Shown: positions 20,375 to 30,245, counted from the stretch's first letter. The stretch is 64,000 nucleotides of DNA from Pseudomonas sp. ACN8 (GCF_002303925.1 NZ_MRCS01000013.1:1-64000); one strand, 5' to 3'. Notes: generated by a model from the sequence alone, not told the origin. Made by a program: numbers and translations.

Positions 20375-21172
20375 CTAGCTGCCAGGATCTTCTCCGGGGC
20401 GTTTTTTTGTCGTTTCCGATTTATCCACGGCCGCAGGCTCGCTACCGATATACAGCCGAACAATCTCATCGATCTCCCCGGACATCTTCATCCGCCCCAA
20501 TGTGCGCAGGACGCTCTGCACCGGGAGCTTCGGGTCGTTGCGAACGTAGCAACCGATCTGGTTTTCCTGCAGCACTGCCACGCCTTGCAGTTGCTGCTCC
20601 GGCAGAAGGCGGTGATTGAACCAGTCCAGGCTCCATTGATTGCTGACGGCATAGTGATTGCGGCCGGCCAGGAGCTTTTCCAGCACTTGTTCCTGATTGC
20701 GTGCGTCGTCGCGCTGCAGTTGGCCGGTGTCGAACAGCGGCTGCAGGGTCGGGTAGTTGTAGCCCAGCACGGTGCCAATGGACTGTTGCGGCAAGTCGGC
20801 GGGTTTGACCGCGCCGGGCGGCGCATGCAAGGTGATCAACACATCCGGTTGAGTGAAGAGCGGGATGCTCCAGAGGTAATCATCAGGCTGATCGGGCAGC
20901 CACGATTGCGTGACATAACAGCGGACATCGACCTCACCTTGCTCCATGGCACTTTGTATGCGCCGGCGGGGTAATACATGGAATTCGGCCGGTACGCCGA
21001 CCTGGGTCGCGAGGCTGAGCATCATGTCATACAGGATGCCCTGGGTTGGTTTGCCCCGTTCAAGCTGCACCATGGGCATGCTCCAGCTGTCGGGTATCAC
21101 GAAGCGCAGCGGTGCTTGCGCAGCCACGCCGTCCAGGCTGATCAACAGCAATGCCCCCAAGGCCAGCCGCAT
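20375..21172 (-). CDS. Periplasmic solute-binding protein, family 3-like
   Basis: This 265-aa secreted protein begins MRLALGALLLISLDGVAAQA with a signal peptide cleaved near residue 18-20. The body has the SBP_bac_3 pattern (PTQGILYDMMLSLATQVG, VDVRCYVTQSWLPDQPDDYLWS, IGTVLGYNYPTLQPLF, NHYAVSNQWSLDW, GEIDEIVRLY). Such stand-alone proteins bind amino acids or related polar solutes, but no transporter genes are adjacent, so the ligand is unknown. An in-frame extension to 21412 crosses the divergent dnaX start and was rejected. Confidence 0.82.
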   Translation of the reverse strand: MRLALGALLLISLDGVAAQAPLRFVIPDSWSMPMVQLERGKPTQGILYDMMLSLATQVGVPAEFHVLPRRRIQSAMEQGEVDVRCYVTQSWLPDQPDDYLWSIPLFTQPDVLITLHAPPGAVKPADLPQQSIGTVLGYNYPTLQPLFDTGQLQRDDARNQEQVLEKLLAGRNHYAVSNQWSLDWFNHRLLPEQQLQGVAVLQENQIGCYVRNDPKLPVQSVLRTLGRMKMSGEIDEIVRLYIGSEPAAVDKSETTKKRPGEDPGS

Positions 21173-21295
21173 AAACACTCCGTTAATAGCCTCCGATGTG
21201 CAGCTTAGCCACAATACACGAGCGCACCGGATGCAATTTGTCCCTTGCTCCGCTAGCATTAGCCGCTTCTGCTTCCTTCGCTGCGACGGTTTTCG

Positions 21296-23383
21296 ATGAG
21301 TTATCAGGTTCTTGCACGTAAATGGCGTCCGCGCTCGTTCCGCGAAATGGTCGGCCAGACCCATGTGCTCAAGGCTCTGATCAATGCCTTGGACAGCCAG
21401 CGGCTGCACCACGCCTACCTCTTTACCGGTACCCGTGGGGTCGGCAAGACCACCATCGCGCGGATCATTGCCAAATGCCTTAACTGCGAGACAGGTATCA
21501 CTTCGACCCCCTGTGGCGAGTGTTCGGTGTGTCGCGAAATCGACGAAGGCCGCTTTGTCGACCTGATCGAGATCGACGCCGCGAGCCGCACCAAGGTCGA
21601 AGATACCCGCGAATTGCTAGACAACGTGCAGTACGCCCCGAGCCGCGGGCGCTTCAAGGTCTACCTGATCGACGAAGTGCACATGCTCTCCAGTCATTCC
21701 TTCAACGCACTGCTCAAAACCCTTGAAGAGCCGCCACCCTACGTCAAGTTCATCCTGGCGACCACCGACCCGCAGAAACTTCCTGCAACGATTCTGTCGC
21801 GGTGCCTGCAGTTCTCCCTGAAGAACATGACGCCGGAACGCGTCGTCGAGCACCTGACCCACGTACTGGGTGTCGAGAACGTGCCGTTCGAAGACGATGC
21901 GCTGTGGCTGCTGGGCCGCGCCGCCGACGGGTCGATGCGTGATGCCATGAGCCTGACCGACCAGGCGATTGCCTTCGGTGAAGGCAAGGTCATGGCCGCC
22001 GACGTGCGGGCGATGCTTGGGACCCTCGATCACGGGCAGGTCTACGACGTGCTGCATGCGCTGATCGAAGGCGATGCCAAGGCGTTGCTCGAAGCCGTCC
22101 GCCACTTGGCCGAACAAGGCCCGGACTGGAACGGCGTGCTCTCGGAAATTCTCAATGTGCTGCACCGCGTTGCCATCGCCCAGGCCTTGCCGGAAGGTGT
22201 CGACAACGGTCACGGCGACCGTGATCGCGTGCTGGCACTGGCCCAGGCCTTGCCGGCCGAAGACGTGCAGTTCTACTACCAGATGGGCCTGATCGGCCGC
22301 CGCGACCTGCCGCTGGCGCCGGATCCCCGGGGCGGTTTTGAAATGGTGTTGCTGCGGATGCTGGCGTTCCGGCCCGCAGACACCGCGGATGCCCCGAGGC
22401 AACCGCTAAAGCCAGTGGGGATCAGCCAGGCCACAGTTGATTCCGCAAACTCAGTGGCTGCCGCGCCGGTGGTTGTGCCGGTAGTCGCTGCGGCCGTTGC
22501 ACCGGTAGCGGCTGCGCCAGTGACGGCTCCAGCGCCTGCACCGGAACCGGTTGCGCCGGTCGTTGTGCCAGAACCTGTGCCAGAACCTGCGCCTGTGGTT
22601 GAAGCGGTCGTGGTCGAAGAAGTTGTCGACCTGCCGTGGAATGACCCGGTCGAGCCGGCGCCCGTCCAGCAACCGGCGGTGGAATCGGTGCTGGAAACCG
22701 CCAGCGAACAACCCGAATTACCGCCGATGCCGTTGCCGACGCCGGACAGCGTGGTGCCGGACGCGCCTGAATGGGCTGCCGCGCCGATCCCGGAACCCTC
22801 GGTGGCCGCTGTCGATGCCGCGACGCCGGGGATGGACCTGGATGACGAGCCGCCGCTGGACGAGGATTACATCGAGCCGGACATGGATTCGGCCTACAGT
22901 TACCTCGACGAACTGGCCAGCGAGCATACCGCCGACCCGGCTCCGGAGCCCGAGCCGGAGCCCGCGGCAATGCCGGCCACCGGATTGGCCCTGCAATGGC
23001 TGGAGCTGTTCCCGAAATTGCCGATCTCCGGCATGACCGGCAGCATCGCCGCCAACTGCACGCTGATCGCGGTGGATGGCGACAATTGGCTGATGCACCT
23101 GGACCCGGCCCACAGTGCCTTGTTCAACGCCACGCAACAGCGCCGACTCAACGATGCGCTGAACCAGTATCACCAGCGCACGCTGACCCTGAGCATCGAG
23201 CTGATCAAGCCCGAGCAGGAAACCCCGGCACAAGCGGCTTCGCGCCGCCGCGCCAACCGTCAGCGCGAGGCGGAGGAATCGATCCACGGTGATCCGTTCA
23301 TCCAGCAAATGATGCAGCAGTTCGGTGCGGTGGTCCGTAACGATACTATTGAACCTGTCGACGCCCTGGTCGTTCAGGGCTAA
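21296..23383 (+). CDS. dnaX: DNA polymerase III subunits tau/gamma
   Basis: This clamp-loader ATPase of the replisome has 695 aa. Walker A lies at residues 45-52 (GTRGVGKT), the zinc module has C64, C73, C76 and C79, Walker B is YLIDEVHM, and the sensor is LSRCLQ. After about residue 375 a long Ala/Pro/Val/Glu-rich linker runs to about residue 560. A conserved C-terminal domain (LQWLELFPKLPISGMTGSIAANC) for polymerase/helicase contact follows. No A AAA AAG slippery site was noticed, so a frameshifted gamma form is not evident. It is followed by ybaB and recR, the common dnaX-ybaB-recR set, here interrupted by an oxidoreductase gene. Confidence 0.95.
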   Translation: MSYQVLARKWRPRSFREMVGQTHVLKALINALDSQRLHHAYLFTGTRGVGKTTIARIIAKCLNCETGITSTPCGECSVCREIDEGRFVDLIEIDAASRTKVEDTRELLDNVQYAPSRGRFKVYLIDEVHMLSSHSFNALLKTLEEPPPYVKFILATTDPQKLPATILSRCLQFSLKNMTPERVVEHLTHVLGVENVPFEDDALWLLGRAADGSMRDAMSLTDQAIAFGEGKVMAADVRAMLGTLDHGQVYDVLHALIEGDAKALLEAVRHLAEQGPDWNGVLSEILNVLHRVAIAQALPEGVDNGHGDRDRVLALAQALPAEDVQFYYQMGLIGRRDLPLAPDPRGGFEMVLLRMLAFRPADTADAPRQPLKPVGISQATVDSANSVAAAPVVVPVVAAAVAPVAAAPVTAPAPAPEPVAPVVVPEPVPEPAPVVEAVVVEEVVDLPWNDPVEPAPVQQPAVESVLETASEQPELPPMPLPTPDSVVPDAPEWAAAPIPEPSVAAVDAATPGMDLDDEPPLDEDYIEPDMDSAYSYLDELASEHTADPAPEPEPEPAAMPATGLALQWLELFPKLPISGMTGSIAANCTLIAVDGDNWLMHLDPAHSALFNATQQRRLNDALNQYHQRTLTLSIELIKPEQETPAQAASRRRANRQREAEESIHGDPFIQQMMQQFGAVVRNDTIEPVDALVVQG

Positions 23384-23392
23384 TAACTGAAG

Positions 23393-23425
23393 GCGTCCGG
23401 CCGCATGGGCCGGGCGCTGTTTTAA
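23393..23425 (+). terminator. Hairpin between dnaX and ybaB
   Basis: Arms GCGTCCGGCC/GGCCGGGCGC (one G-U pair) are followed by TGTTTT. It may reduce read-through into ybaB. Confidence 0.55.
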
Positions 23426-23450
23426 TCCAAGTACTTTTGAGGTGATTACC

Positions 23451-23789
23451 ATGATGAAAGGTGGCATGGCCGGCCTGATGAAGCAGGCGCAGCAGATGCA
23501 GGAAAAAATGGCCAAGATGCAGGAAGAACTGGCCAACGCCGAAGTCACCGGTAAGGCCGGTGGCGATATGGTCACCGTGGTGATGACCGGTCGTCATGAC
23601 GTCAAGAGCGTGACCATCGACCCAAGCCTGGTCGAAGGCATGAGCGAAGACGACAAGGAAATGCTGGAAGCGGTCATCGCATCCGCGGTCAACGATGCCG
23701 TGCGCAAGATCGAAGCCAACAGCCAGGACAAGATGGGCAGCATGACTGCCGGCATGCAACTGCCGCCGGGCATGAAACTGCCATTCTGA
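23451..23789 (+). CDS. ybaB: YbaB/EbfC family nucleoid-associated protein
   Basis: This small DNA-binding protein of 112 aa begins [20 protein letters not shown]. The N-terminal amphipathic helix, the central V(T/S)[25 protein letters not shown] strand region and the Met/Pro-rich tail ([12 protein letters not shown]) fit the YbaB/EbfC family, which binds DNA as a dimer and is encoded beside dnaX and recR. Three more codons upstream (from 23442) are possible, but ATG 23451 fits the family start. Confidence 0.92.
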   Translation: MMKGGMAGLMKQAQQMQEKMAKMQEELANAEVTGKAGGDMVTVVMTGRHDVKSVTIDPSLVEGMSEDDKEMLEAVIASAVNDAVRKIEANSQDKMGSMTAGMQLPPGMKLPF

Positions 23790-23820
23790 TTCGCCTTCAG
23801 GCGGCAGATGAGTTACAAAA

Positions 23821-23851
23821 AGTGCCAGGCATAGCGCCTGGCATTTTTGTT
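23821..23851 (+). terminator. Rho-independent terminator of ybaB
   Basis: Stem TGCCAGGC/GCCTGGCA with loop ATAGC is followed by TTTTTGTTT. Confidence 0.9.
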
Positions 23852-23886
23852 TCTGGCCATGGGAAATGTGGTGTCTGGAATGCCGC

Positions 23887-23948
23887 CATCGCGAGCAAGC
23901 TCGCTCCCACAGGGGATCGCATTCCAAATGTGGGAGCCTGCTCGCGAA
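23887..23948. repeat. REPIN with a shortened right arm
   Basis: The left arm (23887-23912) is complete. The right arm reads TGTGGGAGCCTGCTCGCGAA and lacks the four bases CGAG expected after GGAG, so the two arms no longer pair fully. Confidence 0.85.
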
Positions 23949-24048
23949 GAACTCACCCTGGTCCAACTGAAAACACATCGAACGCCCTACCGCCACAAAG
24001 GTCTGCTCCCTATATCACCGAACCTCAACGATCACAGGAGACGCTGCC

Positions 24049-25080
24049 ATGTCCGACCCCATGACCCTCAATCAACGCATTGTCCTGGCTTCTCGCCCGG
24101 TGGGTGCGCCAACGCCGGAAAACTTCCGCATGGAGCGGGTGGCGCTGCCGGACCTGGCCGAGGGTCAGGTGCTGCTCAAGACCGTTTTCCTGTCGCTGGA
24201 TCCCTACATGCGCGGACGCATGAGTGACGCACCTTCCTACGCCGCGCCGGTGGAAATCGGCGAAGTCATGACCGGGGGCGCTGTCAGCCGGGTCGAGCGT
24301 TCGCTCAATCCGAAGTTTCAGGAAGGTGATCTGGTGGTCGGTGCCACCGGTTGGCAAAGCCACAGCATCAATGACGGTCGCAGCATCATTCCGATTCCCG
24401 CGCTGCCAAGCCCTTCGATGGCCCTTGGGGTGCTGGGTATGCCGGGCATGACCGCGTACATGGGCCTGATGGACATCGGCCAGCCCAAGGCCGGCGAAAC
24501 CCTGGTGGTCGCGGCGGCGTCCGGGGCGGTGGGGTCGGTGGTCGGGCAGGTGGCGAAGATCAAGGGCCTGCGGGTGGTTGGTGTGGCGGGTGGTGCGAAA
24601 AAGTGCCGCTATGTGGTCGACGAGTTGGGTTTCGACGCCTGCATCGATCACAGGAGCCTGGATTTTGCTGAGGAACTGGCGCAAGCCTGTCCCAAGGGCA
24701 TCGACATTTATTATGAAAATGTCGGTGGCAAGGTATTCGACGCCGTGGTGCCGTTGCTCAATCCCAAGGCGCGGATTCCACTCTGCGGCCTGATTGCCTC
24801 CTATAACGCCCATGAGGCGCCGAGCGGCCCGGATCGCCTGCCACTGTTGCAGCGCACCCTGTTGACAAAGCGGGTGCGCATCCAGGGCTTCATCGTGTTC
24901 GATGACTATGGTGATCGCCAGCCGGAATTCCTCAGTGCCATGGCACCCTGGGTACGTGATGGCAAGGTGAAGTTCCGCGAAGACGTGGTCGATGGCCTGG
25001 AACAGGCGCCCGATGCGTTCATCGGCATGCTGGAAGGGCGCAACTTCGGCAAGCTGGTGGTTCGGGTTTCCCGGGACTGA
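24049..25080 (+). CDS. Zinc-independent NADP-dependent oxidoreductase (MDR superfamily, CurA/leukotriene-B4 dehydrogenase type)
   Basis: This cytosolic reductase of 343 aa probably reduces α,β-unsaturated carbonyls with NADPH. The N-terminal catalytic domain starts NQRIVLASRPVGAPTPENFRME and includes the SLDPYMRGRM motif typical of this subgroup. The Rossmann segment AASGAVGSVVGQVAKIKG (residues ~148-165) binds NADP. YYENVGGKVFDAVV and the C-terminal NFGKLVVRVS complete the family pattern. No zinc-ligand cysteines of classical alcohol dehydrogenases are seen. CAGGAG lies before ATG 24049. The physiological substrate is not known. Confidence 0.9.
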   Translation: MSDPMTLNQRIVLASRPVGAPTPENFRMERVALPDLAEGQVLLKTVFLSLDPYMRGRMSDAPSYAAPVEIGEVMTGGAVSRVERSLNPKFQEGDLVVGATGWQSHSINDGRSIIPIPALPSPSMALGVLGMPGMTAYMGLMDIGQPKAGETLVVAAASGAVGSVVGQVAKIKGLRVVGVAGGAKKCRYVVDELGFDACIDHRSLDFAEELAQACPKGIDIYYENVGGKVFDAVVPLLNPKARIPLCGLIASYNAHEAPSGPDRLPLLQRTLLTKRVRIQGFIVFDDYGDRQPEFLSAMAPWVRDGKVKFREDVVDGLEQAPDAFIGMLEGRNFGKLVVRVSRD

Positions 25081-25109
25081 GTAATTCACGCTGCAATTTG
25101 ACGCTCAAC

Positions 25110-25143
25110 CGAGGCGCGGGTATAAACCGCGTCTCGTTGTTTT
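25110..25143 (+). terminator. Terminator before recR
   Basis: Hairpin CGAGGCGCGG/CCGCGTCTCG is followed by TTGTTTTGT, between the oxidoreductase gene and recR. Confidence 0.75.
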
Positions 25144-25159
25144 GTCGGACTTTTCCACC

Positions 25160-25762
25160 ATGAGCTTCAGCCCTTTGATTCGCCAACTGATCGACGCCCT
25201 GCGAATTTTGCCCGGCGTGGGTCAGAAAACCGCCCAGCGCATGGCGTTGCAGTTGCTCGAGCGTGACCGCAGCGGCGGCTCGCGACTGGCGCTGGCCCTG
25301 AGCCAGGCCATGGAAGGGGTCGGTCACTGCCGTTTGTGCCGTACGTTGACGGAAGATGATCTGTGCCCGCAATGCGCCGATACCCGTCGCGACGACACCT
25401 TGCTTTGCGTGGTGGAAGGCCCGATGGACGTCTATGCGGTGGAGCAGACCGGTTTTCGCGGGCGCTATTTCGTGCTCAAGGGGCACCTGTCGCCGCTCGA
25501 CGGCCTGGGGCCGGAAGCCATCGGCATTCCGCAGTTGATGGCGCGGATCGAAGAGGCCGGCACGTTTGCCGAAGTCATCCTGGCCACCAACCCGACCGTG
25601 GAAGGTGAAGCCACGGCGCACTACATCGCCCAATTGCTCAGCAGCAAAGGCCTGATCGCCTCGCGCATCGCCCACGGCGTACCGCTGGGTGGCGAGTTGG
25701 AACTGGTGGATGGCGGGACGCTGGCGCATTCGTTTGCCGGGCGTAAGCCGATCACCCTGTAA
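25160..25762 (+). CDS. recR: Recombination protein RecR
   Basis: RecR acts with RecO and RecF to load RecA on gapped DNA. The 200-aa length is canonical. Visible are the N-terminal HhH ([16 protein letters not shown]), a four-Cys zinc finger (CRLC...CPQC, residues ~57-72) and the Toprim domain ([39 protein letters not shown]). A TTG 18 bp upstream is possible, but ATG 25160 gives the normal [14 protein letters not shown] start. Confidence 0.95.
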   Translation: MSFSPLIRQLIDALRILPGVGQKTAQRMALQLLERDRSGGSRLALALSQAMEGVGHCRLCRTLTEDDLCPQCADTRRDDTLLCVVEGPMDVYAVEQTGFRGRYFVLKGHLSPLDGLGPEAIGIPQLMARIEEAGTFAEVILATNPTVEGEATAHYIAQLLSSKGLIASRIAHGVPLGGELELVDGGTLAHSFAGRKPITL

Positions 25763-25784
25763 TTCGTGTTGTTCGGGCTGGCGC

Positions 25785-25861
25785 CATCGCGAGCAGGCTC
25801 GCTCCCACATTGGTTTTGTGTACGCCGCAATACCCTGTGGGAGCGAGCCTGCTCGCGATAA
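25785..25861. repeat. REPIN
   Basis: Two inverted arms, 25785-25809 and 25836-25861, flank a 26-bp interior. The element lies between recR and the acyl-CoA dehydrogenase gene. Confidence 0.9.
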
Positions 25862-25952
25862 GGGCACCTCCGTCTACCTGACTTACACAATCTTGTTGAA
25901 AACCAAGCAAGCGCTCGGTTAACTTCACTGACCCCTTCAGTGGAGCTCGCCG

Positions 25953-27101
25953 ATGTCTGCCTTTCAGGAATACTTCGACCCCAGCCACCAATTGGTCCGC
26001 GACAGCGTCAGACGTTTCGTCGAGCGCGAGATCCTTCCTGATATCGAGCAGTGGGAAGAAGCCGAAAGCTTTCCTCGCGAACTCTATCTCAAGGCCGGCG
26101 CGGCAGGAATTCTCGGCATCGGCTACCCGGAAACTTACGGAGGCAGCCATGAAGGGGATCTGTTCGCCAAGGTTGCCGCCAGTGAAGAGTTGATGCGCTG
26201 CGGTTCAGGTGGGTTGGTTGCCGGCCTGGGGTCGCTGGATATCGGCTTGCCGCCCATCCTCAAGTGGGCCCGACCCGAAGTGCGGGATCGTGTGTTGCCC
26301 CAGGTGCTGTCAGGAGAGAAGATCAGCGCCCTGGCCATCACCGAGCCCGGGGGCGGTTCCGACGTCGCCAATCTGCAAACCCGTGCCGTGCGCGAAGGTG
26401 ATTTCTACCGGGTCAGTGGCAGCAAGACCTTTATCACCAGCGGCGTGCGCGCGGATTTCTATACCGTTGCGGTGCGAACGGGCGAACCAGGTTTCGGTGG
26501 CATCAGCCTGCTGCTGATCGAGAAGGGCACGCCTGGTTTCACTGTAGGGCGACAGCTGAAGAAAATGGGCTGGTGGGCGTCAGACACCGCTGAACTGTTC
26601 TTTGATGATTGCCAAGTACCTGTAGGAAACCTGATCGGCACACAGAACATGGGTTTTGCCTGCATCATGGGCAACTTCCAGAGCGAACGCCTGGCCCTGG
26701 CGTTGATGGCCAACATGACCGCCCAGCTGGCGCTGGAGGAGAGCCTGAAATGGGCGCGCCAGCGCGAAGCCTTTGGCAAACCGATCGGCAAGTTTCAGGT
26801 GATCAAGCATCGCCTCGCCGAGATGGCGACCGCGCTGGAAGTGTCCCGGGAGTTCACTTACCGGCAGGCCGCGAAAATGGCGGCGGGGCAGAGCGTGATC
26901 AAGGAAATTTCCATGGCCAAGAATTTTGCGACGGATACGGCAGACCGGATCGTCACCGATGCGGTGCAGATACTCGGTGGGCTGGGTTACATGCGCGAGA
27001 GCCTGGTGGAGCGGTTGTATCGCGATAACCGGATCCTGTCGATTGGCGGTGGAACGCGGGAAGTGATGAACGAGATCATCAGCAAGCAGATGGGGCTTTG
27101 A
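25953..27101 (+). CDS. Acyl-CoA dehydrogenase
   Basis: This FAD enzyme introduces a trans-2 double bond into acyl-CoA. It has 382 aa and all three family regions: the N-terminal helical domain (HQLVRDSVRRFVEREILPDIEQWE), the middle β-domain (ALAITEPGGGSDVANLQTRA) and the C-terminal helical domain (RQAFGKPIGKFQVIKHRLAEM, LGGLGYMRESLVERLYRDNRI). The C-terminal Glu-Arg-Leu-Tyr-Arg-Asp stretch is the usual site near FAD and substrate. Chain-length specificity cannot be judged. An earlier-stage regulator or partner is not adjacent. Confidence 0.92.
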   Translation: MSAFQEYFDPSHQLVRDSVRRFVEREILPDIEQWEEAESFPRELYLKAGAAGILGIGYPETYGGSHEGDLFAKVAASEELMRCGSGGLVAGLGSLDIGLPPILKWARPEVRDRVLPQVLSGEKISALAITEPGGGSDVANLQTRAVREGDFYRVSGSKTFITSGVRADFYTVAVRTGEPGFGGISLLLIEKGTPGFTVGRQLKKMGWWASDTAELFFDDCQVPVGNLIGTQNMGFACIMGNFQSERLALALMANMTAQLALEESLKWARQREAFGKPIGKFQVIKHRLAEMATALEVSREFTYRQAAKMAAGQSVIKEISMAKNFATDTADRIVTDAVQILGGLGYMRESLVERLYRDNRILSIGGGTREVMNEIISKQMGL

Positions 27102-27125
27102 AGATATCTGGTGAGGCTACTGACG

Positions 27126-27211
27126 TCATCGCGAGCAGGCTCGCTCCTACAGTGGATTGCATTCTTCCTGACAGAACGCGGTCGAATGTGGGAGCGAGCC
27201 TGCTCGCGATG
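27126..27211. repeat. REPIN
   Basis: Arms at 27126-27151 and 27186-27211 surround GTGGATTGCATTCTTCCTG and following bases. It lies between the convergent acyl-CoA dehydrogenase and apt genes. Confidence 0.9.
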
Positions 27212-27230
27212 GCGGTCTGACAGGCGCCAC

Positions 27231-27779
27231 TTACTTATCGGAAAGGGCAAACTGCGTCAGGCAGAACGTAGGAATGCCCATGTCTTCCAGACGCTGCGAG
27301 CCACCCAGCTCCGGCAGATCGATGATCGCCGCCGCTTCATGCACCCGCGCGCCCATGCGGCGGATCAGGTTGGCCGCAGCAATCAGGGTGCCGCCGGTGG
27401 CGATCAGGTCATCGAACATCACCACCGAATCCCCTTCGCACAGGCTGTCGGCGTGCACTTCCAGGAAGGCTTCGCCGTATTCGGTCGCATAGCCCTCGGC
27501 CAGCACGTCAGCCGGCAGCTTGCCTTGCTTGCGGAACAGCACCAGCGGCTTGTTCAGCTGATAGGCCAGCACCGAGCCGATCAGAAAACCACGGGCGTCC
27601 ATCGCGCCGATGTGGGTGAAGTCTGCCTCGACATAACGGTGGGCGAAACTGTCCATCACCAGGCGCAGGGCCGTGGGCGACTGGAACAGCGGGGTGATGT
27701 CGCGAAAGATCACACCCGGTTTCGGGAAGTCGATGACAGGGCGGATGAGGGATTTGATGTCGAAGGAGTCGAAGACCAT
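27231..27779 (-). CDS. apt: Adenine phosphoribosyltransferase
   Basis: This enzyme salvages adenine to AMP using PRPP. The 182-aa protein begins [29 protein letters not shown] and the PRPP motif [14 protein letters not shown] (residues ~120-133) are present. The in-frame extension to 27893 overlaps the end of anr and is unlikely. It lies 80 bp downstream of anr on the same strand. Confidence 0.94.
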   Translation of the reverse strand: MVFDSFDIKSLIRPVIDFPKPGVIFRDITPLFQSPTALRLVMDSFAHRYVEADFTHIGAMDARGFLIGSVLAYQLNKPLVLFRKQGKLPADVLAEGYATEYGEAFLEVHADSLCEGDSVVMFDDLIATGGTLIAAANLIRRMGARVHEAAAIIDLPELGGSQRLEDMGIPTFCLTQFALSDK

Positions 27780-27859
27780 CGTCGTGGTGTCCTGGCAGGG
27801 CTGCAAACGACGCAGTATAACGGCGGCTGAACCCTTTCGCTCAGCCGCAACGGTTTGTT

Positions 27860-28594
27860 TCAACCTTCCAGTGAGCCACCGGCCAGGGCGCACAGCTGGA
27901 TCGGGTCGATAATCCGGATTTCCTTGCCTTCCGCCGCAATCAGTTCGTTTTGCTGGAAGCGGGTAAAGACCCGGGACACGGTTTCTACCGCCAGGCCCAG
28001 GTAGTTGCCGATTTCGTTGCGCGACATGCTCAGGCGGAACTGATTGGCGGAAAAACCCCGGGCGCGGAAACGTGCCGAGAGGTTGACCAGGAAGGTGGCG
28101 ATGCGTTCGTCGGCGGTCTTTTTCGACAACAGCAGCATCATCTGCTGGTCGTCACGGATTTCGCGGCTCATCACGCGCATCAGCTGACGGCGCAACTGCG
28201 GCAATTGCAGGGCCAGTTCGTCGAGGCGTTCGAAAGGAATTTCACACACCGAAGTGGTTTCCAGGGCTTGTGCCGACACCGGGTGCTTTTCGGTGTCCAT
28301 GCCCGACAGGCCGACCAGTTCGCTGGGCAGGTGGAAGCCGGTGAGCTGTTCTTCACCGGTATCGCTCAGGCTGAAGGTCTTGAGGGCGCCGGAACGCACT
28401 GCGTAGACAGAATCGAAGGTATCGCCCTGGCGGAACAAAAACTCGCCTTTTTTCAGCGGCCGGCCGCGTTTGACGATGTCGTCCAGCGCATCCATGTCTT
28501 CCAGATTCAGCGAAAGTGGCAGGCAAAGAGGGGCCAGGCTGCAATCCTTGCAATGGGCTTGATTATGAGCGCGCAGTTTTACTGGCTCGGACAT
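27860..28594 (-). CDS. anr: Anaerobic regulator Anr (FNR/CRP family)
   Basis: This oxygen-responsive transcription factor activates microaerobic and anaerobic genes. The 244-aa protein has the cluster ligands C15, C18, C24 and C117, spaced as in FNR, so it should bind an oxygen-labile [4Fe-4S] cluster. The CRP-like cyclic-nucleotide fold follows. The C-terminal HTH has [20 protein letters not shown], whose E..SR residues read TTGAT half-sites. It is followed by apt and preceded by hemN on the same strand. Matching boxes occur upstream of hemN, ccoG, ccoN1 and ccoN2. Confidence 0.95.
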   Translation of the reverse strand: MSEPVKLRAHNQAHCKDCSLAPLCLPLSLNLEDMDALDDIVKRGRPLKKGEFLFRQGDTFDSVYAVRSGALKTFSLSDTGEEQLTGFHLPSELVGLSGMDTEKHPVSAQALETTSVCEIPFERLDELALQLPQLRRQLMRVMSREIRDDQQMMLLLSKKTADERIATFLVNLSARFRARGFSANQFRLSMSRNEIGNYLGLAVETVSRVFTRFQQNELIAAEGKEIRIIDPIQLCALAGGSLEG

Positions 28595-28684
28595 TTCTTC
28601 AATCCTTGTGGGAATTCACACATAAGACGTAAGGGTAACTCACCATAGGAGATCGAGGCCAGTCTGAGTCGCTTGCTTGCAGAA

Positions 28685-30070
28685 TTAGATTACTCGTGAA
28701 AAACGCTGGCGACTGTGTTGTTCCAGGTACGCGTCGAACACCATGCACACCGAGCGCGCCAACAACCGCCCGGCGGGCAGGATGGTGATCCTGTCGCAAT
28801 CGAGTTCGATCAGCCCGTCTTTGGTCATGTCTTGCAACTGGGGCCAGAGATCGCCGAAGTAGCCCTGGAAATCGATGTTGAAGGCTTGTTCGATATCGCA
28901 AAACTCCAGGCTGAAATTGCAGATCAATTGCTGGATGACCGCGCGCCGCAGCCGGTCATCGGCATTGCACAGCAGGCCGCGGCTGGTGGCCGGTTGCATT
29001 GATGCAAGGACGTTCTGATACTCGTTCAGGTCGCTGCTGTTCTGGCAGTACAGGTCGCCGATCTGGCTGATTGCCGACACGCCGAGGCCGATCAGGTCGC
29101 AATGACCATGGGTGGTGTAGCCCTGGAAATTGCGTTGCAGGGTCGACTCTTCCTGGGCAATCGCCAGCTCGTCGTCGGGCAGGGCGAAGTGGTCCATGCC
29201 GATGTAGCGGTAGCCGGCGCTGATCAGCTGCTCGATGGTGCGCTGCAGCATTTCCAGTTTCTGCGCGGGTGTCGGCAGTTCATGGCTGTTGATGCGCCGC
29301 TGGGGCATGAATCGTTCCGGCAAGTGGGCGTAGTTGAACACCGATAACCTGTCCGGTTGCAGGTTGATGATCTCTTCCACGGTGCGGGCGAAATTCTCCG
29401 GCGTCTGTCTCGGCAGGCCGTAGATCAGGTCGATATTGATCGAGCGAAACTGCAAGGTGCGGGCGGCATCGATCACCGCGCGGGTTTCTTCCAGGCTTTG
29501 CAGGCGATTGACTGCGCGTTGCACCGCCGGGTCGAGGTCTTGCAGGCCGATGCTGACCCGATTGAAACCCAGTTCGCGCAGCAGGCCCATGGTCGACCAG
29601 TCGGCCTCGCGCGGGTCGATCTCGATGCCGTAGTCACCGGAGTCGTCGTCCAGCAAATTGAAGTGTTTGCGCAAATGCGCCATCAATTGGCGCAGTTCGT
29701 CGTGGCTGAGAAAGGTCGGTGTGCCGCCACCGAAGTGCAGTTGCTCGACTTTCTGCGTGGGGTCGAGGTGGCAGGCGATCAACTGGATTTCCTGTTCCAG
29801 GCGCTGCAAATACGGCTGCGCCCGGCCGCGATCCTTGGTGATGACCTTGTTGCAGGCGCAGTAATAGCAAATGTTCGCGCAGAACGGTACGTGCACGTAC
29901 AGCGACAATGGACGCTGGGCCTTGCGGCTGTCGCGCAGGGCATGAAACAGGTCGAAGGTGCCGACCTGGCTGTTGAATTGCACGGCGGTCGGATACGAGG
30001 TGTAGCGTGGTCCCGCCAGGTCATAACGGCGGATCAGATCGGTGTCCCAACGAATGGCGTCGAGCATCAT
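28685..30070 (-). CDS. hemN: Oxygen-independent coproporphyrinogen III oxidase
   Basis: This radical-SAM enzyme makes protoporphyrinogen without oxygen. The 461-aa protein carries C64-x3-C68-x2-C71-x-C73 (VPFCANICYYCAC), the SAM-binding GGGTPT motif, EIDPRE and IDLIYGLPRQT. An Anr box lies 65-78 bp upstream of the start. Two ATG codons in a row (30070 and 30067) could serve. Haem made here is needed by the cbb3 oxidases encoded downstream in the window. Confidence 0.95.
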   Translation of the reverse strand: MMLDAIRWDTDLIRRYDLAGPRYTSYPTAVQFNSQVGTFDLFHALRDSRKAQRPLSLYVHVPFCANICYYCACNKVITKDRGRAQPYLQRLEQEIQLIACHLDPTQKVEQLHFGGGTPTFLSHDELRQLMAHLRKHFNLLDDDSGDYGIEIDPREADWSTMGLLRELGFNRVSIGLQDLDPAVQRAVNRLQSLEETRAVIDAARTLQFRSINIDLIYGLPRQTPENFARTVEEIINLQPDRLSVFNYAHLPERFMPQRRINSHELPTPAQKLEMLQRTIEQLISAGYRYIGMDHFALPDDELAIAQEESTLQRNFQGYTTHGHCDLIGLGVSAISQIGDLYCQNSSDLNEYQNVLASMQPATSRGLLCNADDRLRRAVIQQLICNFSLEFCDIEQAFNIDFQGYFGDLWPQLQDMTKDGLIELDCDRITILPAGRLLARSVCMVFDAYLEQHSRQRFSRVI

Positions 30071-30134
30071 GCGGACATTCCCCCGGATAGGCTGGCAATG
30101 TCAGCCACTTTATGCGAAGGCGGGGTGGGGCATC

Positions 30135-30148
30135 TTGATTTGCATCAA
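30135..30148. promoter_or_regulatory. FNR/Anr box TTGAT-TTGC-ATCAA upstream of hemN
   Basis: Both half-sites match the consensus TTGAT-N4-ATCAA perfectly. The centre lies ~71 bp upstream of the hemN ATG. Activation by Anr under low oxygen is inferred. Confidence 0.88.
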
Positions 30149-30179
30149 GGTCAGAATCTTTGTTGTTTGCGAGGGCTCC

Positions 30180-30245
30180 ATCGCGAGCAAGCTCGCTCCC
30201 ACATTTGGAATGCGTTCCCCTGTGGGAGCGAGCCTGCTCGCGATG
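30180..30245. repeat. REPIN, short type
   Basis: Arms 30180-30204 and 30220-30245 flank TTTGGAATGCGTTCCCC. The interior is close to that of 6851-6918 and to the inverse of 23887-23948. Confidence 0.9.

Noticed and set aside
22400..22980. Possible programmed frameshift in dnaX giving a gamma form
   Set aside because: No A AAA AAG slippery site or stimulatory hairpin was noticed; the frame continues through a Pro/Ala-rich linker.
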